A stretch of DNA of 64,000 bases from Smallanthus sonchifolius (GCA_023525975.1 CM042023.1:18773501-18837500); one strand, 5' to 3'; positions 44,011 to 57,773 are shown, counted from the first letter of the stretch. A program made the numbers and translations. The notes: generated from the sequence alone by a model not told the origin.

Positions 44011-45470
44011 ATGATCAAGTCTTTGTAAAACCTGTCACAATAACATCTTTTTGTGTGTGCCAACACAAAACATCAAATAGCGACTTAATGTCAATCCTTT
44101 TGACATCTGTGCATATTTATTTATCCCTACATTTATTGCACCTGTAGCGAAGATGATATAAACCTAGTTTAAAAACTATTTTCTAATTATTTCTGTAAAA
44201 ACATTTCACATGTTCTTTTTATTGGACATTGATCACTACATGTAATGCTACATTGTTCATGATATTATCCTATCGCTTAAACAATATAAGAAAGTTTTCA
44301 AAATGTTTCCTTTCATGTCTCAGAATAAGTGTCAAATGGACATTGATCACTAAATATTGTTTTACAAATTAAACAAAATGAACAAATATTTTCACTAAGA
44401 GAATAGTTTGTAAACAATTCTAGAAAAATGAAAGAAAATGAAGGGCATGACAAAGGAAGTGGGGAAACAAAGACACAAGCCATAAAGAAGATAGGACCCA
44501 TTGCAATTTTTAGGTCTAAATTTAATAGTCTTGTTTCATTAGTATTTATGTCAATTTTATCTGTAATTACAAATAAAATTTTATTTTTAATATATATGAT
44601 TGGTACTATTTACTTAGAAAGGACCGATTTTCGTTTCATACTTCTATAACATGAGTATGCCTTTGATGCTACGGTTATAATAAATCAGCTGATTATAAAT
44701 CTGTTCCTATGTGCGTATGTAGCATGTATGGCATCCCACTTTGAGCTAATGATCTAAAGGATCATCCTTTTCAATCAAATTTCTTTCAAATTCTTTAGTA
44801 GTTACGTCGTTAGCTTGTTTTTCATTAGTGTTAGAAGTTTTTAAAGATTTATTAGGACGATCAAACATGAGTATTAGTTGATGATTAATCATCGACCATT
44901 TCTCCCTCTGTATTCTTGATGCGGTTTGCGTCGGCTCGCCATACTCATTAATGTAAGTTGTATCTAGACAACTCTAATCATCAAATGTCATGTTGCAGTC
45001 TGTCTGTTCTTTTTTTTTCAAATTGGAAATAGTTTCTATCAAATTTTGACCGGTTTATATTAATATTATTCTTTTTGGTAGAATGGTTCACAATTCATTT
45101 GTTCCATTTGCAACATTAGTGTTTTGGTTCTTGAGATAGGAGATGAACAACAATTGCATTAGTTTGTGAAAATGACTATAGACTGTTTTTATTATGAGTA
45201 AATGAATAATTATTAGAACCGATGTTACTTTAGGTCAAAGGAGGAGAAAATAGAAGTACAACATTTAATATGTTTCACAGCCATAACATTTTTATAGACG
45301 CTGCATTAATACCATATTGATATATATAAATGGTCAAACATGCAAACAAATAAATAAGAATGACTAACGAATTGACGCAAATATATATTTATAAGATTTC
45401 ATTAAACTCGATCAAAGCAATCAAAAATCTAAAGACAACCAAGTACTTATATAAACAACAATATAAGAAG
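44011..45470. other. AT-rich intergenic DNA
   Basis: No supported feature. A direct repeat CATTGATCACTA occurs at about 44226 and 44341. Confidence 0.35.
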
Positions 45471-45640
45471 ATTAAAGACATCCAGGAGGCCGGTTTATTT
45501 TGCGGTGCTCGTATCATTAACCTTTGGTTATCCCACCTCTTTTACGCTGATGATGTTATTCTCCTTAGTGAGTGGTCTGTCGATAATACGAGGATCATTT
45601 TCTCCACCCTTCATTGTTTTCATCCGGTTTACATGCTCAG
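45471..45640 (+). pseudogene. LINE (non-LTR retrotransposon) reverse transcriptase fragment
   Basis: Reads IQEAGLFCGARIINLWLSHL then FYADDVILLSEWS. The YADD catalytic motif, the preceding SHL-F and the following LxEW match plant L1-type reverse transcriptases. Only this short palm-domain piece survives. Confidence 0.75.
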
Positions 45641-46037
45641 GCCTTGGCTTTTTACACTGCAATGTTTGAGCCACTTGTATTGTAGTGATATTTCATAATT
45701 AAATTCATTATTTTGTTTTACTATTGATCTAGATTTTTCTATTTTTTTTTATAACGTGATCTTAATTATACTTTTTATAATTGATTTGTATTGATTCATA
45801 GAAGCAAACGAGCCTACTATATGTGTGTTATTCACATCATCACATTTAATCCATTGTGACCCCTACCCTCACTTTTTGATTATTTCTTTTAACTTTTCTT
45901 GTTGGTATATTAGGTCCCATCCTGCTACTCTATCTATGTGTTTTCAAATATATAATAGAAAGGTAAATTGGTTTTAATAATTTAAATTTTTGTCAATTAG
46001 TTGATAATAATCAATACTAACAATTTGACTAGTGACA
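45641..46037. other. AT-rich intergenic DNA
   Basis: Nothing recognised up to the target duplication of the MITE at 46038. Confidence 0.4.
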
Positions 46038-48757
46038 CTCATAACCGGTGTTTTGAAACACAGACCGGACCGGGAACCGGAGGCTTGGCCGGTCCGGTTA
46101 TGTGTGTTGAAACGGTCCTGCAGTGACCTGGCGGTCGGACCGGTTCGCTAATATATATATTTTTTTATCCCTTTCAAGTCTCTTGGATTCGTATTTCGTA
46201 GCTAATTGTTAGTTTAAAATTATTGGAATTGACTTGTTGGTGGTTTTTAAAAGATTAATGGTTGTTGTGATTGATTTATATTTATAATATTTATGACGTC
46301 GTCCGGTTCTTAAATCCGGTCAGACCAGTGGACTGGTAAGGAGTGTGACACCCAGTAGTCCAGGTCAATACTCATAGTCATAATTGCACATTCCTATTTT
46401 ATATTTCTTGGAATATTATCTTTGACATAATATTGTCAGGAGTCTAGCAAAGGGACAAGTGTCATATTTAGTAATTTTTAAGAATTACTAGGAAAATAAA
46501 CAGTGATAACCCGCAAGGTACGGTCGTTGGTGATTAACAAGAATTTTATTCTAGTAAAAGTCTAGGAGACGCTTTAACATAAAAACATAAATATTGGTGA
46601 CTAAACTTTTATAAAAAGTTGATTTATAAATAATTGTTACATGGCTCTATATTATTTAATGTGTATACATGTATTATATTATAGTTAAAATAAAAACTAT
46701 GACAGGTTAACCGGTAAATTATGGAGACTAGTCAAACCTCATAAAAACATATAAGATATGTGATCGTTAAAAGTTTTACACTGAGTATTAGATCACGGGA
46801 TCGACTACCGAGTATACCCTACCTAAAATATATCTAACTAAACACCTATGAACCAACTAGAAGTAGAACAAGACCCAACCCCCCCACCCTTCTACCCAAT
46901 TCGGCCGAGAAAAGGGGGGACCCCACCCACAACATCACCTACACCACATAATTACCATCTTTGTGTCATAAGAAGACCATGCCCTCTCAAGTGTAGAGCA
47001 AGCCACCATCACATCAAAATCTACACACCATACCTTGCAATCATTTGAATGAGTTAAACACTCCATCTTCTTTTTCTCCATATCATATATACGACACATA
47101 CACTTATGCACACACACATTCTTTTACCTAAATATCTATCCAAAAGTACCATCCATCATGAGCCACCATCATTGGTAATGATGATAGTGTGACCAACACA
47201 CTATCTCCATCCCTTTCACCCTATAAAAATCGATGCACACATATGTGCATACACTTTGCACACTTTGATCCAAGAACACAAACACTAGAAGGTTTAACTA
47301 AGAATTTAGAGGTCCAAGGAAGTCTTGGAAGTCTAAGGAGCGGTTCTTGATAGCAACTCGAGCATCTACCATTTTCTACTAACGAATCCCCACCTAGCTT
47401 GTCTAGCGGTATGAAACCGACACCACTTTTCATTTTTGTCTTTATTTATAGTTTAAAGCTCGTTGTTCACCGAAGTAACAAAAGATTTAAAATATTAAAA
47501 GGGTTTCTTTTTATAAAGGTTTAACTTATTAAGTTTAAAAACTAAAAGTTTTATAAAAATATATGTAATGGGTGAAAAATAATAAGTTTATATGCATAGA
47601 TCATTGTTTTGAAACATTTTATAAGATGTTGTTTTGATTCCATGATGATAAATTATAAATTGTTTAACCAAAAGCTTTGTATAAATATATATAAAGGATC
47701 GAAATTTGTATGTGTATATATATGAGTAGATATTATTGTTGATCATTTGATGGTAAAATGTGGATTGTTAAACAAGAGACATGATTAGTGAATTTTACAA
47801 AATAAACACTAGCAACATAAAGACTAAGAAATGTTTAAGTATATGTATATTAGGTCAAAAATGACAAGATATATATGATGGCGTTTGGTTGATTGTTTAA
47901 AGCACGACTTGATGATATTGGTAGGAAAAATATGCATGATCAGGAGGTTAAGTTGTATCTGTGTATATAAGCATATGGAAACCGGGATAAATGTGTACTA
48001 TACATATTTGTGTAGTTGCATGATCAAGGGTATATAGACATAAAATAATGAAATACATTCATACCTTGAAAATAAATCATGAACAACACACTAAGAAATT
48101 TAGAACTTGCAAGTTATTGTTATGTATCGACACGAAATTTGTTGTGATTAAAATGTCTAAGACATTTAGTAATTATAAGGATCATATATGTATCTATTAT
48201 GATGGAATGGTCACAGAGGAATTATGTGCATGAAATTAAAAGGCGTTTCGGTAAAATAATAAATGTACACAAGTTATCGTAAAACATATTTAAATATATG
48301 TAGAATTAATAAACATACTTGTGTGTATTTGGTAAGAATATAAATACATGACAAATTATTAAATGTCGCTCGGAACAAGTATTTGTGACGTGCTAACATG
48401 GTTTATGTGCTCGTAGAATAAATGACATGCTTAGTACAAACTTGAACGATATTTATGGTTTATATAATTATTGATAGAAAATAATTATATGATGATACAT
48501 GGACTATAATATAAATATATTATAAGATGATTGCAAAAATGATATTTATTTTTTACAAACATAACAAGTCACCAATATGGAAATATAATATTTTTCCGGA
48601 AACTAAATAAAGCGTCTAGACTGGAATAATAATCACCATCGAGTCGTCATGATAAAACATTATTTTAGATAAACAAAGACGTACTTAACAGGAATAGTTA
48701 AGTCGGGTGAACAACTTGCGTTTAAGACGGGTAGTCTTAACGTGTCTAGTATCCTTG

Positions 48758-48765
48758 TATAAATA
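48758..48765 (+). promoter_or_regulatory. TATA box of the 5' LTR
   Basis: TATAAATA in CCTTGTATAAATAGGATACG. The 3' LTR has TGTAAATA at the same place (about 56199-56206), a substitution that may weaken it. The donor-like block begins about 60 bases downstream. Confidence 0.65.
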
Positions 48766-48823
48766 GGATACGGATAGGCGGGTCTACTTTTATTCAAATA
48801 ATTGCTAGCATTCATACTATTGA

Positions 48824-50027
48824 GGTGAGTTCAAGGCCCCCTTTTAACTCTTTACTGTTTTGTAAACATCGGGGGAGAAACATACTTACTTGTTATGTTT
48901 TGAAAACATGAATTACATTTGCTTACACGTTTGACATCATGAACATACGGGTTTAACTCCTTGTGAGTTTCACTAACCCCTTTTTTCTAAGTTTAGAGAA
49001 ATGTCATGGGGTGGAAATATACTTGTAAAGAATTTTCGTATGTAAATGAATGAACAAATGATCAGACCGTATGTGTGCATTGAGGGAACAATAGAGCTCT
49101 TAAAGTCCTCGGAATAAAAACTTAGTAACCATTAGCTATGGACTTAGCCCGAGATTCTATGGATAGTACTATTGGGGGTGACGCTCTCGGTCATGGTTAG
49201 TCGCGCTAACCAGGGGTCCAAATGGCCGAATGACCGCATATTATCTTACTCGCAGAAAGGCGAGGGGAGGCACTAAATTGTTGGGGTTTGGTTACGGTCT
49301 CGTGCATTACATATTATTTTTGTATTCCTTGCAAGCTTACAAATGGGGTCAATTGATCAAGTTAAAATGTTCAGATTCATTAGTTATACATATAAAGAGT
49401 TTTGATCGGAAAATGATCATGTTTAAACATTGGATTTATGACGGTAAAGTCATGGGAATGTTTTCCAAGAAAAACTACTTATTTTATGACGGTTAAGTCA
49501 TGTACATGTTTTCGAAGGAAAACTACATATTTTATGACGGTTAAGTCATGGACATGTTTTCGAAGGAAAACTATGTATTTTATGACGGTTAAGTCATGGA
49601 CATGTTTTCGAAGGAAAACTACATATTTTATGACGGTTAAGTCATGGACATGTTTTCAAAGGAAAACTACATATTTTATGACGGTTAAGTCATGGACATG
49701 TTTTCAAAGGAAAACTACTTATTTTATGACGGTTAAGTCATGGACATGTTTTTCAAAGGAAAACTACTTATTTCATGACGGTAAAGTCATGGGCATGTTT
49801 TCAAAGGAAAACTACTTATTTTATGACGGTAAAGTCATGGGCATGTTTTCAAAGGAAAACTACTTATTTTATGACGGTAAAGTCATGGGCATGTTTTCAA
49901 AGGAAAACTACTTATTTTATGACGATTAAGTCATGTATACGTTTTCGGGGAAAACTAACTGTACTAAATGAACAAACTCTGTGAACTCACCAACCTTTGT
50001 GTTGACACTTTCAAGTATGTTTCTCAG
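48824..50027 (+). promoter_or_regulatory. Leader block pair in the 5' LTR: GGTGAGTTCA and its complement, with acceptor-like CAG
   Basis: GGTGAGTTCA at 48824-48833 (GAG/GTGAGTTC) is complementary to TGAACTCACC at 49982-49991. TTGACACTTTCAAGTATG and TTTCTCAG follow, with AG at 50026-50027. A GT-AG intron here would be 1203 nt and would contain the 48-bp tandem array. Confidence 0.5.
49439..49930 (+). repeat. 48-bp minisatellite, ten units, 5' LTR
   Basis: The unit is TATGACGGTTAAGTCATGGA followed by CATGTTTTCGAAGGAAAACTAC and an ATTTTA tail. The 48-bp period is a multiple of three, so a spurious frame of 16-residue repeats (MTVKSWTCFRRKTTYF) stays open. An extra T in unit 7 shifts the frame. 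The last three units share GGTAAAGTCATGGGC. Confidence 0.9.
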
Positions 50028-50284
50028 GTAACCTTTAGCCATGCCGCGGTTGGAATAGGCTAGCTATGTTGGAACAAGTCCTAGTAACTGGACGGGCATA
50101 GATTATCAAGTCTCAAGTCGACCATTGAACTAGCATGACTTAGATCATTGTATTTATTTAGTCTTAGTAATCGTATATGTAATCAAGTCTTAGAAATCAC
50201 CATTACAGCTTCCGCTATCGTGTAATGAACCAATCGTTGCAACTTGTATTTATTTATTAAGTAAATAAATTTGGGGGTGTGACA

Positions 50285-53200
50285 GATTTGTATCAGAGCA
50301 ATGTTTTTAGCGAATTAGGTTTCCTTAGTGACACCTAGGCTCTAACCGAACTCATTTAGGGACCAAGATTTCTAAGACTTGCATCACACTAAGAACACCT
50401 AAGACTTGAGTATAGGAATTCCAACCGTCGCCGAACATTTTGGGTAGACTATTAGTGTATGGAGTTACACTAGGGTATCATTAGCTACACTAATACAATT
50501 ACATGGCACATGTAATGAACACTTAAACACATACAACAATGTGGAAATAATAAACACTTACAACATGTTACTGTTCGGATTACGAGTCAAGAATAACGGG
50601 TACTCAGCATACTGCAACCTTAGTAGATCGAGTTACGAGCTGAGCTTGGGCGACGACGGCAGCAACTGTCAGTTACCGATCTTGGTATCACAACAGGCTG
50701 AACCCGTACCAGAATCTGTACCTATACCTACACCACACCAACAACTACTCTAGCCGGGGAGGCAACTTTCTTTCTGACGTATGTGCGGTATAAATACTCT
50801 AATTCATGAGTTGCCGGATCGAACGAATAGACTTTCGCCATGAGATGTGGCAGACGGGATTGCCCGGACCGAAGGGAATCCAAGGTGGATAAGCATGACT
50901 AAACGGGGAGAACTCCATGGGTCAGGAGACCCAGACATTCATCAGGATCATGTGGATCCATACGTACATACATACTTGGAGCTTGAGTTGCTCGACACTA
51001 ATTTGAGGATCTTTGCCCTACACATAGTGCCTGACTTCCATACACATTTTATTCTTAAAAGACACTGGTGGTGCCTCTCTACCGTTAACCTCATCCGGTA
51101 ACAGCCAGATTCGACAGACTCATGGGTATTGGTACACATAATCAAGAGTAATCCGATAGAACAATACACACTCCTACACAAGTGTGCAAACATGACCTAA
51201 TGATCATTTCAAATCCTTTTAACTAAAAGTTGGGGATAGAAGGAAAACTACAGGGATCATGCAAAGTAAATTATCATTACGGGTGCACACGTAATCATGA
51301 TTTGCAGTGTATGGGAACTTTATTGAGTCTTGCTGTCCAAGGTAATGATCAACCCATGTTCTCAGTCACTTGATTAAGGATTGGATCTTAACAAATTGGA
51401 CTTCTGAAATAGGTGTCCACAAAGTATTCTCCTAGTTCGGGAGGAACGAGAGAAATTCAAATTGAATTCAACCAATCCTTAGTGAATCCTGAACGACGAA
51501 GGATTTCACACATTCATTCTTTGAGATTCTGCTTGTCAAGATGGCTTCAAATTGAGCATTACCACAACCCACAATTACAATAATTGCAAAATTATTGTGG
51601 GAGATTATAGCGTAATCTCGGGATCTATCATACAATTTAGTCTCACAATTGCTTGAAAGTTACGCCAAGAGTGCTATGCACTAACTTCGGTGATGGGGCA
51701 GAAAATTTGTTCTGACCCGCATACACATATCACCGATGGGGTATTGTGAAAGCTTGACATGAGACAAGTAGGTAATCTAAAATTTCAGAATATTGGTCAA
51801 ACAGGGTTGCTCTCACAACCATTAACATTCAGTACACCTTCAAGACCGACTATCCTCTCGGTGATGAATAAGCCATGATTTATTCACAAGCGAATGCCAA
51901 AGAAACCTAGGTGTGGACTAACGACTATTGTCGCACTAACCGAAAAATGACATACAGAACTTTTAAAGGGGTCCCAAATGCGGAATTTCATGCTAATCTC
52001 ATTAGTTCATGATATGCATAAGGGGTGTAAGCTCGAACTGTTCACAACAGACCACTACCCACAAGGATTAGTGAAGGATAATTTTATGCTCTTTTGTACC
52101 CGCACTTCCCCAAAGATCATCTTGTTGAATGGATCTCAGATTTCAGCCTAGAGTAGAGGCGTGATCACATCTTTCGCTCCCAGTTTTCTAGAACTAGGAA
52201 GCTCTAGGAGCATCTATTGTTAAGGAATGACCTCTTAACGCAGGCTCAGTAAGAGTACAAAATTTTCGATGTTTAACACTCATTACCTCAATTTTATCCT
52301 TGTGCTAAGGATTTTGAGGCTATAACCTGTATGAGTGGAATACATAATGGTAAGTCACCAAAGTACCATTCAAACACTAAGGAGGTGCATACACACTGAA
52401 TGACTTATAGTTGGCCATTGTAAAACTCATAAACCCTTTCTACCAACTTAATGGGTTGACAAACCCGTAGCCCATTTTGGGAAAACACTAATTCTATGAG
52501 ACCATTCTCACAGTCCCACTATTCATTCCCTCAGCTAGACGGAATATGAATATCCCAAACAAACATAGAACTTCGTATGGCTTACATACTTCGAGAGTAT
52601 GGTCATCAAGCCATGAGTTTACATATCAGGACGTTACAACCTAAAGGCTGGTTTGCCTCAGAAAGGTTGTACAAGCAAAGGGTAAAGTGGTGAATAGACT
52701 CGAACTTTGCTAGTGAGAGCACACAAGGAATCTTGAAATATTAAATCAATTATGACCCATTTTAATGGAAGATCGTAGATAACACGAAACTTGAATTAAG
52801 AATAAAGTCTTAGTCCGAGAAAATGCTTTCGAAAAGCATAAGAGGGACAAACATAAAGTTTCATTTCCGTACTGTGTCATTACTACCCAATATTCAACTA
52901 AAACCTAGACACCTCGTTGAGTGATTCTTTCCTAAGATCTATAGAGATCTGCTTTTGTGACAAAGTGCGTAGACGAATAGAGGGTATGTGTCAACATACG
53001 CTCAAGATTCACAGGCACCATTCCTTTCATTACCAGGAATGAGCATCACATAACCCTACCATATTGAGGGTAATCAAATAAAGGGGTTCTTGCACGTTTA
53101 ATATCGTTGGTCGGAGAAGTGTTCGCTTTGCTTTCGAATACCGAGTACCAAGTAAATGGAATAAAACAATTGAAGCCTAAGATGGATGATACAAATAGAA

Positions 53201-53788
53201 TTTTGGTACCAGGTATCAGTAGCCTATGTGGGAGGTTGTGGATGAAGTCCATAAGCCCAAGTACTCCGTTCATCCAGAATCGAATAAAACGTATAAGGAT
53301 CCCGAGGAACTCCATTATGTGGCAAAATCTGAAAGGAGAAATTACTATCTATGTTGGGAGATACCCGACAGTAAAAGCAGAATGTTAGGAATCACCTGAG
53401 TGAACACAACAACCGCAGATTCCTCAATGGAAATGGGAGGAGAATTCCATAGATTTCATTACAAATCTACCCAGAACATCTAGCGGCTATGATACTATAT
53501 GGGTAATCATCAGTCGTTTGACGAAATCTGCTCACTCCCTACCAATCAAGGAGACATATAAAAGTAAGAAGCGTACAAGGCTAAAAATTAAGGAAATTAA
53601 GGCAAGGCATGGTATGCTAGTTTCCATTTTCTCTAATAGGGACAGTCGATTCATGTCAAGAATATGGCAGCCTGTACAAGAAGCCTTGGGCACACGCCTT
53701 GACATGAGCACTGCATATCATCCACAGATGAATGGTCAAGGTAACATCAACTGAATTTCGGGACGAAATTCTTTTAACATGTGGAGAA
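50285..53788 (+). pseudogene. Decayed internal region of the large-LTR element
   Basis: The primer site at 50288-50299 reads TTGTATCAGAGC, one mismatch from the tRNA-iMet type. Most of the 3.5 kb has no long frame. Gypsy remnants can be seen near 51905 (reverse-transcriptase-like GTGTGGACTAACGACTATTG) and clearly in the integrase at 53411-53754. A purine tract GTGGAGAA ends at 53788. Confidence 0.75.
53411..53754 (+). pseudogene. Integrase core fragment
   Basis: Reads PQIPQWKWEENSIDFITNLP, then DTIWVIISRLTKSAHSLPIK, SNRDSRFMSRIWQ and LDMSTAYHPQMNGQG. It is the gypsy integrase core. The second catalytic Asp (SDRD in active relatives) is Asn here (SNRD), and the frame ends before the catalytic Glu, so it is inactive. 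Confidence 0.85.
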
Positions 53789-56700
53789 TGTGACACCCAG
53801 TAGTCCAGGTCAATACCCATAGTCATAATTGCACATTCCTATTTTATATTTCTTGGAATATTATCTTTGACATAGTATTGTCAGGAGTCTAGCAAAGGGA
53901 CAAGTGTCATATTTAGTAATTTTTAAGAATTACTAGGAAAATAAACAGTGATAACCCGCAAGGTACGGTCGTTGGTGATTAACAAGAATTTTATTCTAGT
54001 AAAAGTCTAGGGAGACGCTTTAACATAAAAACATAAATATTGGTGACTAAACTTTTATAAAAAGTTGACTTATAAATAATTGTTACATGGCTCTATATTA
54101 TTTAATGTGTATACATGTATTATATTATAGTTAAAATAATAACTATGACAAGTTAACCAGTAAATTATGGAGACTAGTCAAACCTCACAAAAACATATAA
54201 GATATGTGATCGTTAAAAGTTTTACACTGAGTATTAGATCACGGGATTGACTACCGAGTATACCCTACCTAAAATATATCTAACTAAACACCTATAAACC
54301 AACTAGAAGTAGAACAAGACCCAACCCCCCACCCTTCTACCCAATTCGGCCGAGAAAAGGGGGGACCCCACCCACAACATCACCTACACCACATCATTAC
54401 CATCTTTGTGTCATAAGAAGACCATGCCCTCTCAAGTGTAGAGAAAGCCACCATCACATCAAAATCTACAGACCATACCTTGCAATCATTTGAATGAGTT
54501 AAACACTCCATCTTCTTTTTCTCCATATCATATATACGACACATACACTTATGCACACACACATTCTTTTACCTAAATATCTATCCAAAAGTACCATCCA
54601 TCATGAGCCACCATCATTGGTAATGATGATAGTGTGACCAACACACTATCTCCATCCATTTCACCCTATAAAAATCGATGCACACATATGTGCATACACT
54701 TTGATCCAAGAACACAAACACTAGAAGGTTTAACTAAGAATTTAGAGGTCCAAGGAAGTCTTGGAAGTCTAAGGAGCGGTTCTTGATAGCAACTCGAGCA
54801 TCTACCATTTTTTACTAACGAATCCCCACCTAGCTTGTCTAGCGGTATGAAACCGACACCACTTTTCATCTTTGTCTTTATTTATAGTTTAAAGCTCGGT
54901 GTTCATCGAAGTAACAAAAGATTTAAAATATTAAAAGGGTTTCTTTTTATAAAGGTTTAACTTATTAAGTTTAAAAACTAAAAGTTTTATAAAAATGTAT
55001 GTAATAGGTGAAAATTAATAAGTTTATATGCATAGATCATTGTTTTGAAACATTTTATGAGATGTTGTTGTTTTGATTCCATGATGATATATTATAAATT
55101 GTTTAACCAAAAGCTTTGTATAAATATATATAAAGGATCGAAATTTGTATGTATATATATATATGAGTAGATATTATTGTTGATCATTTGATGGCAAAAT
55201 GTGGATTTATAAACAAGAGACATGATTAGTGATTTTACAAAATAAACACTAGCAACATAAAGACTAAGAAATGTTTAAGTATATGTATATTAGGTCAAAA
55301 ATGGCAAGATATATATGATGGCGTTTGGTTGATTGTTTAAAGCACGACTTGATGATATTGGTAGGAAAAATATGCATGATCAGGAGGTTAAGTTGTATCT
55401 GTGTATATAAGCATATGGAAATCGAGATAAATGTGTACTATACATATTTGTGTAGTTGCATGATCAAGGGTATATAGACATAAAATAATGAAATACATTC
55501 GTACCTTGAAAATAAATCATGAACAACACACTTAAGAGATTTAGAACTTGCAAGTTATTGTTATGTATCGACACGAAATTTGTTGTGATTAAAATGTCTA
55601 AGACATTTAGTAATTATAAGGATCATATATTTATATATTATGATGGAATGGTCACAGAGGAATTATGTGCATGAAATTAAAATGGCGTTTCGGTAAAAGA
55701 ATAAATGTACACAAGTTATCGTAAAACATATTTAAATATATGTAGAATTAATAAACATACTTGTGTGTATTTGGTAAGAATATAAATACATGACAAATTA
55801 TTAAATGTCGCTCGGAACAAGTATTTGTGACGTGCTAACATGGTTTATGTGCTCGTAGAATAAATGACATGCTTAGTACAAACTTGAACGATATTTGTGG
55901 TTTATATAATTATTGATAGGAAATAATTATATGATGATAAATGGACTATAATATAAATATATTATAAGATGATTGCAAAAATGATATTTATTTTTGACAA
56001 ACATAACAAGTCACCAATATGGAAATATAATATTTTTCCGAAAACTAAATAAAGCGTCTAGACTGGAATAATAATCACCAACGAGTCGTCATGATAAAAC
56101 ATTGTTTTAGATAAACAAAGACGTACTTAACAGGAATAGTTAAGTCGGGTGAACAACTTGCGTTTAAGACGGGTAGTCTTAACGTGTCTAGTATCCTTGT
56201 GTAAATAGGATACGGATAGGCGGGTCTGCTTTTATTCAAGTAATTGCTAGCATTCATACTATTGAGGTGAGTTCACGGCCCCGTTTTAACTCTTTACTGT
56301 TTTGTAAACATCGGGGGAGAAACATACTTACTTGTTATGTTTTGAAAACATGAATTACATTTGCTTACACGTTTGACATCATGAACATTCGGGTTTAACT
56401 CCTTGTGAGTTTCACTAACCCATTTTTCTAAGTTTATAGAAATGTCTTGGGTTGGAAATATACTTGTAAAGAATTTTCGTATGTAAATGAATGAACAAAT
56501 GATCAGACTGTATGTGTGCATTGAGGGAACAATAGAGCTCTTAAAGTCCTCGGAATAAAAACTTAGTAACCATTAGCTATGGACTTAACCCGGGATTCTA
56601 TGGATAGTACTATTGGGGTGACGCTTCCGGTCATGGTTAGTCGCGCTAACTAGGGGTCCAAATGGCCGAATGACCGCATATTATCTTACTCGCAGAAAGG

Positions 56701-57724
56701 CGAGGGGAGGCACTAAATTGTTGGGGTTTGGTTACGGTCTCGTGCATTACATATTATTTTTGTATTCCTTACAAGCTTACAAATGGGGTCAATTGATCAG
56801 GTTAAAATGTTCAGATTCATCAGTTATACATATAAAGAGTTTTGATCGGAAAATGATCATGTTTAAACATTGGATTTATGAGGGTAAATTCATGGGAATG
56901 TTTTCCAAGGAAAACTACTTATTTTATGACGGTTAAGTCATGGACATGTTTTCGAAGGAAAACTACGTATTTTATGACGGTTAAGTCATGGACATGTTTT
57001 CGAAGGAAAACTACATATTTTATGACGGTTAAGTCATGAACATGTTTTCGAAGGAAAACTACGTATTTTATGACGGTTAAGTCATGGACATGTTTTCGAA
57101 GGAAAACTACGTATTTTATGACGGTTAAGTCATGGACATGTTTTCGAAGGAAAACTACATATTTTATGACGGTTAAGTCATGGACATGTTTTCAAAGGAA
57201 AACTACTTATTTTATGACGGTTAAGTCATGGACATGTTTTTCAAAGGAAAACTACTTATTTCAAGACGGTAAAGTCATGGGCATGTTTTCAAAGGAAAAC
57301 TACTTATTTTTTGACGGTAAAGTCATGGACATGTTTTCAAAGGAAAACTACTTATTTTATGACAATTAAGTAATGTATACGTTTTCGGGGAAAACTAACT
57401 TTACTAAATGAACAAACTATGTGAACTCACCAACCTTTGTGTTGACACTTTCAAGTATGTTTCTCAGGTAACCTTTAGCTATGGCGCGGTTGGAATAGGC
57501 TAGCTATGTTGGAACAAGTCCTAGTAACCGGACGGGCATAGATTATCAAGTCTCAAGTCGACCATTAAACTAGCATGACTTAGATCATTGTTGCTATTTA
57601 GTCTTAGTAATCGTATATGTAATCAAGTCTTAGAAATCACCATTACAGCTTCCGCTATAGTGTAATGAACCAATCGTTGCAACCTGTATTTATTTATTAA
57701 GTAAATAAATTTGGGGGTGTGACA
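53789..57724 (+). repeat. 3' LTR (3936 bp)
   Basis: Collinear with the 5' LTR. It includes GGTGAGTTCAC (56266-56276) paired with GTGAACTCACC (57421-57431, 11 of 11 complementary) and an acceptor-like TTCTCAG (AG at 57466-57467). Confidence 0.9.
56878..57368 (+). repeat. 48-bp minisatellite, about ten units, 3' LTR
   Basis: Same unit as in the 5' LTR, with an independent pattern of variants (for example GTCATGAACATG in one unit and TTTTTGACGG in another). The extra T occurs in the same unit context. Confidence 0.9.
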
Positions 57725-57773
57725 AGGAGACCGGTTCGACGTCCGGTCCGATTCTGCAAACATTGCTCATAAC

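Larger units (their letters stand above)
46344..50284 (+). repeat. 5' LTR (3941 bp)
   Basis: TATA box at 48758-48765, so U3 alone is about 2.4 kb. Downstream lie the leader block pair and a 48-bp minisatellite. U3 includes a region (46900-47260) with many CCACC/CACACA words. No gene is seen in it. Confidence 0.9.
46344..57724 (+). mobile_element. Gypsy-type LTR element with 3.9-kb LTRs and a decayed 3.5-kb interior
   Basis: LTRs at 46344-50284 and 53789-57724 start TGTGACACCC and end GGGGGTGTGACA. The exact 5-bp duplication AGGAG lies at 46339-46343 and 57725-57729. The LTRs make up about 70% of the 11,381-bp element. The interior retains a primer site, integrase fragments and a purine tract but no complete protein frame, so it depended on another element for movement. 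The LTR copies differ by scattered substitutions and small indels, so the insertion is not very recent. Confidence 0.92.
46046..57765 (-). mobile_element. ACCGG-rich hAT MITE split by an LTR retrotransposon
   Basis: The left half (46046-46343) and right half (57725-57765) together form a copy of the 387-bp MITE in reverse orientation. The exact 8-bp duplication CTCATAAC flanks the pair (46038-46045 and 57766-57773). The two halves are separated by the 11.4-kb retrotransposon. Confidence 0.85.

Noticed and set aside
46848..47433. Small open frames repeated at 54300-54870
   Set aside because: They are the same DNA in the two LTRs of one element; frames differ between copies by nonsense and indel changes.
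49438..49984. Long open frames encoding 16-residue repeats (MTVKSWTCFRRKTTYF)
   Set aside because: They follow from a 48-bp DNA tandem repeat inside an LTR. The frame shifts within the array and lies in the proposed intron, so a protein is unlikely.
49439..57368. CRISPR-like array
   Set aside because: The units are contiguous tandem repeats without unique spacers, in a plant genome.
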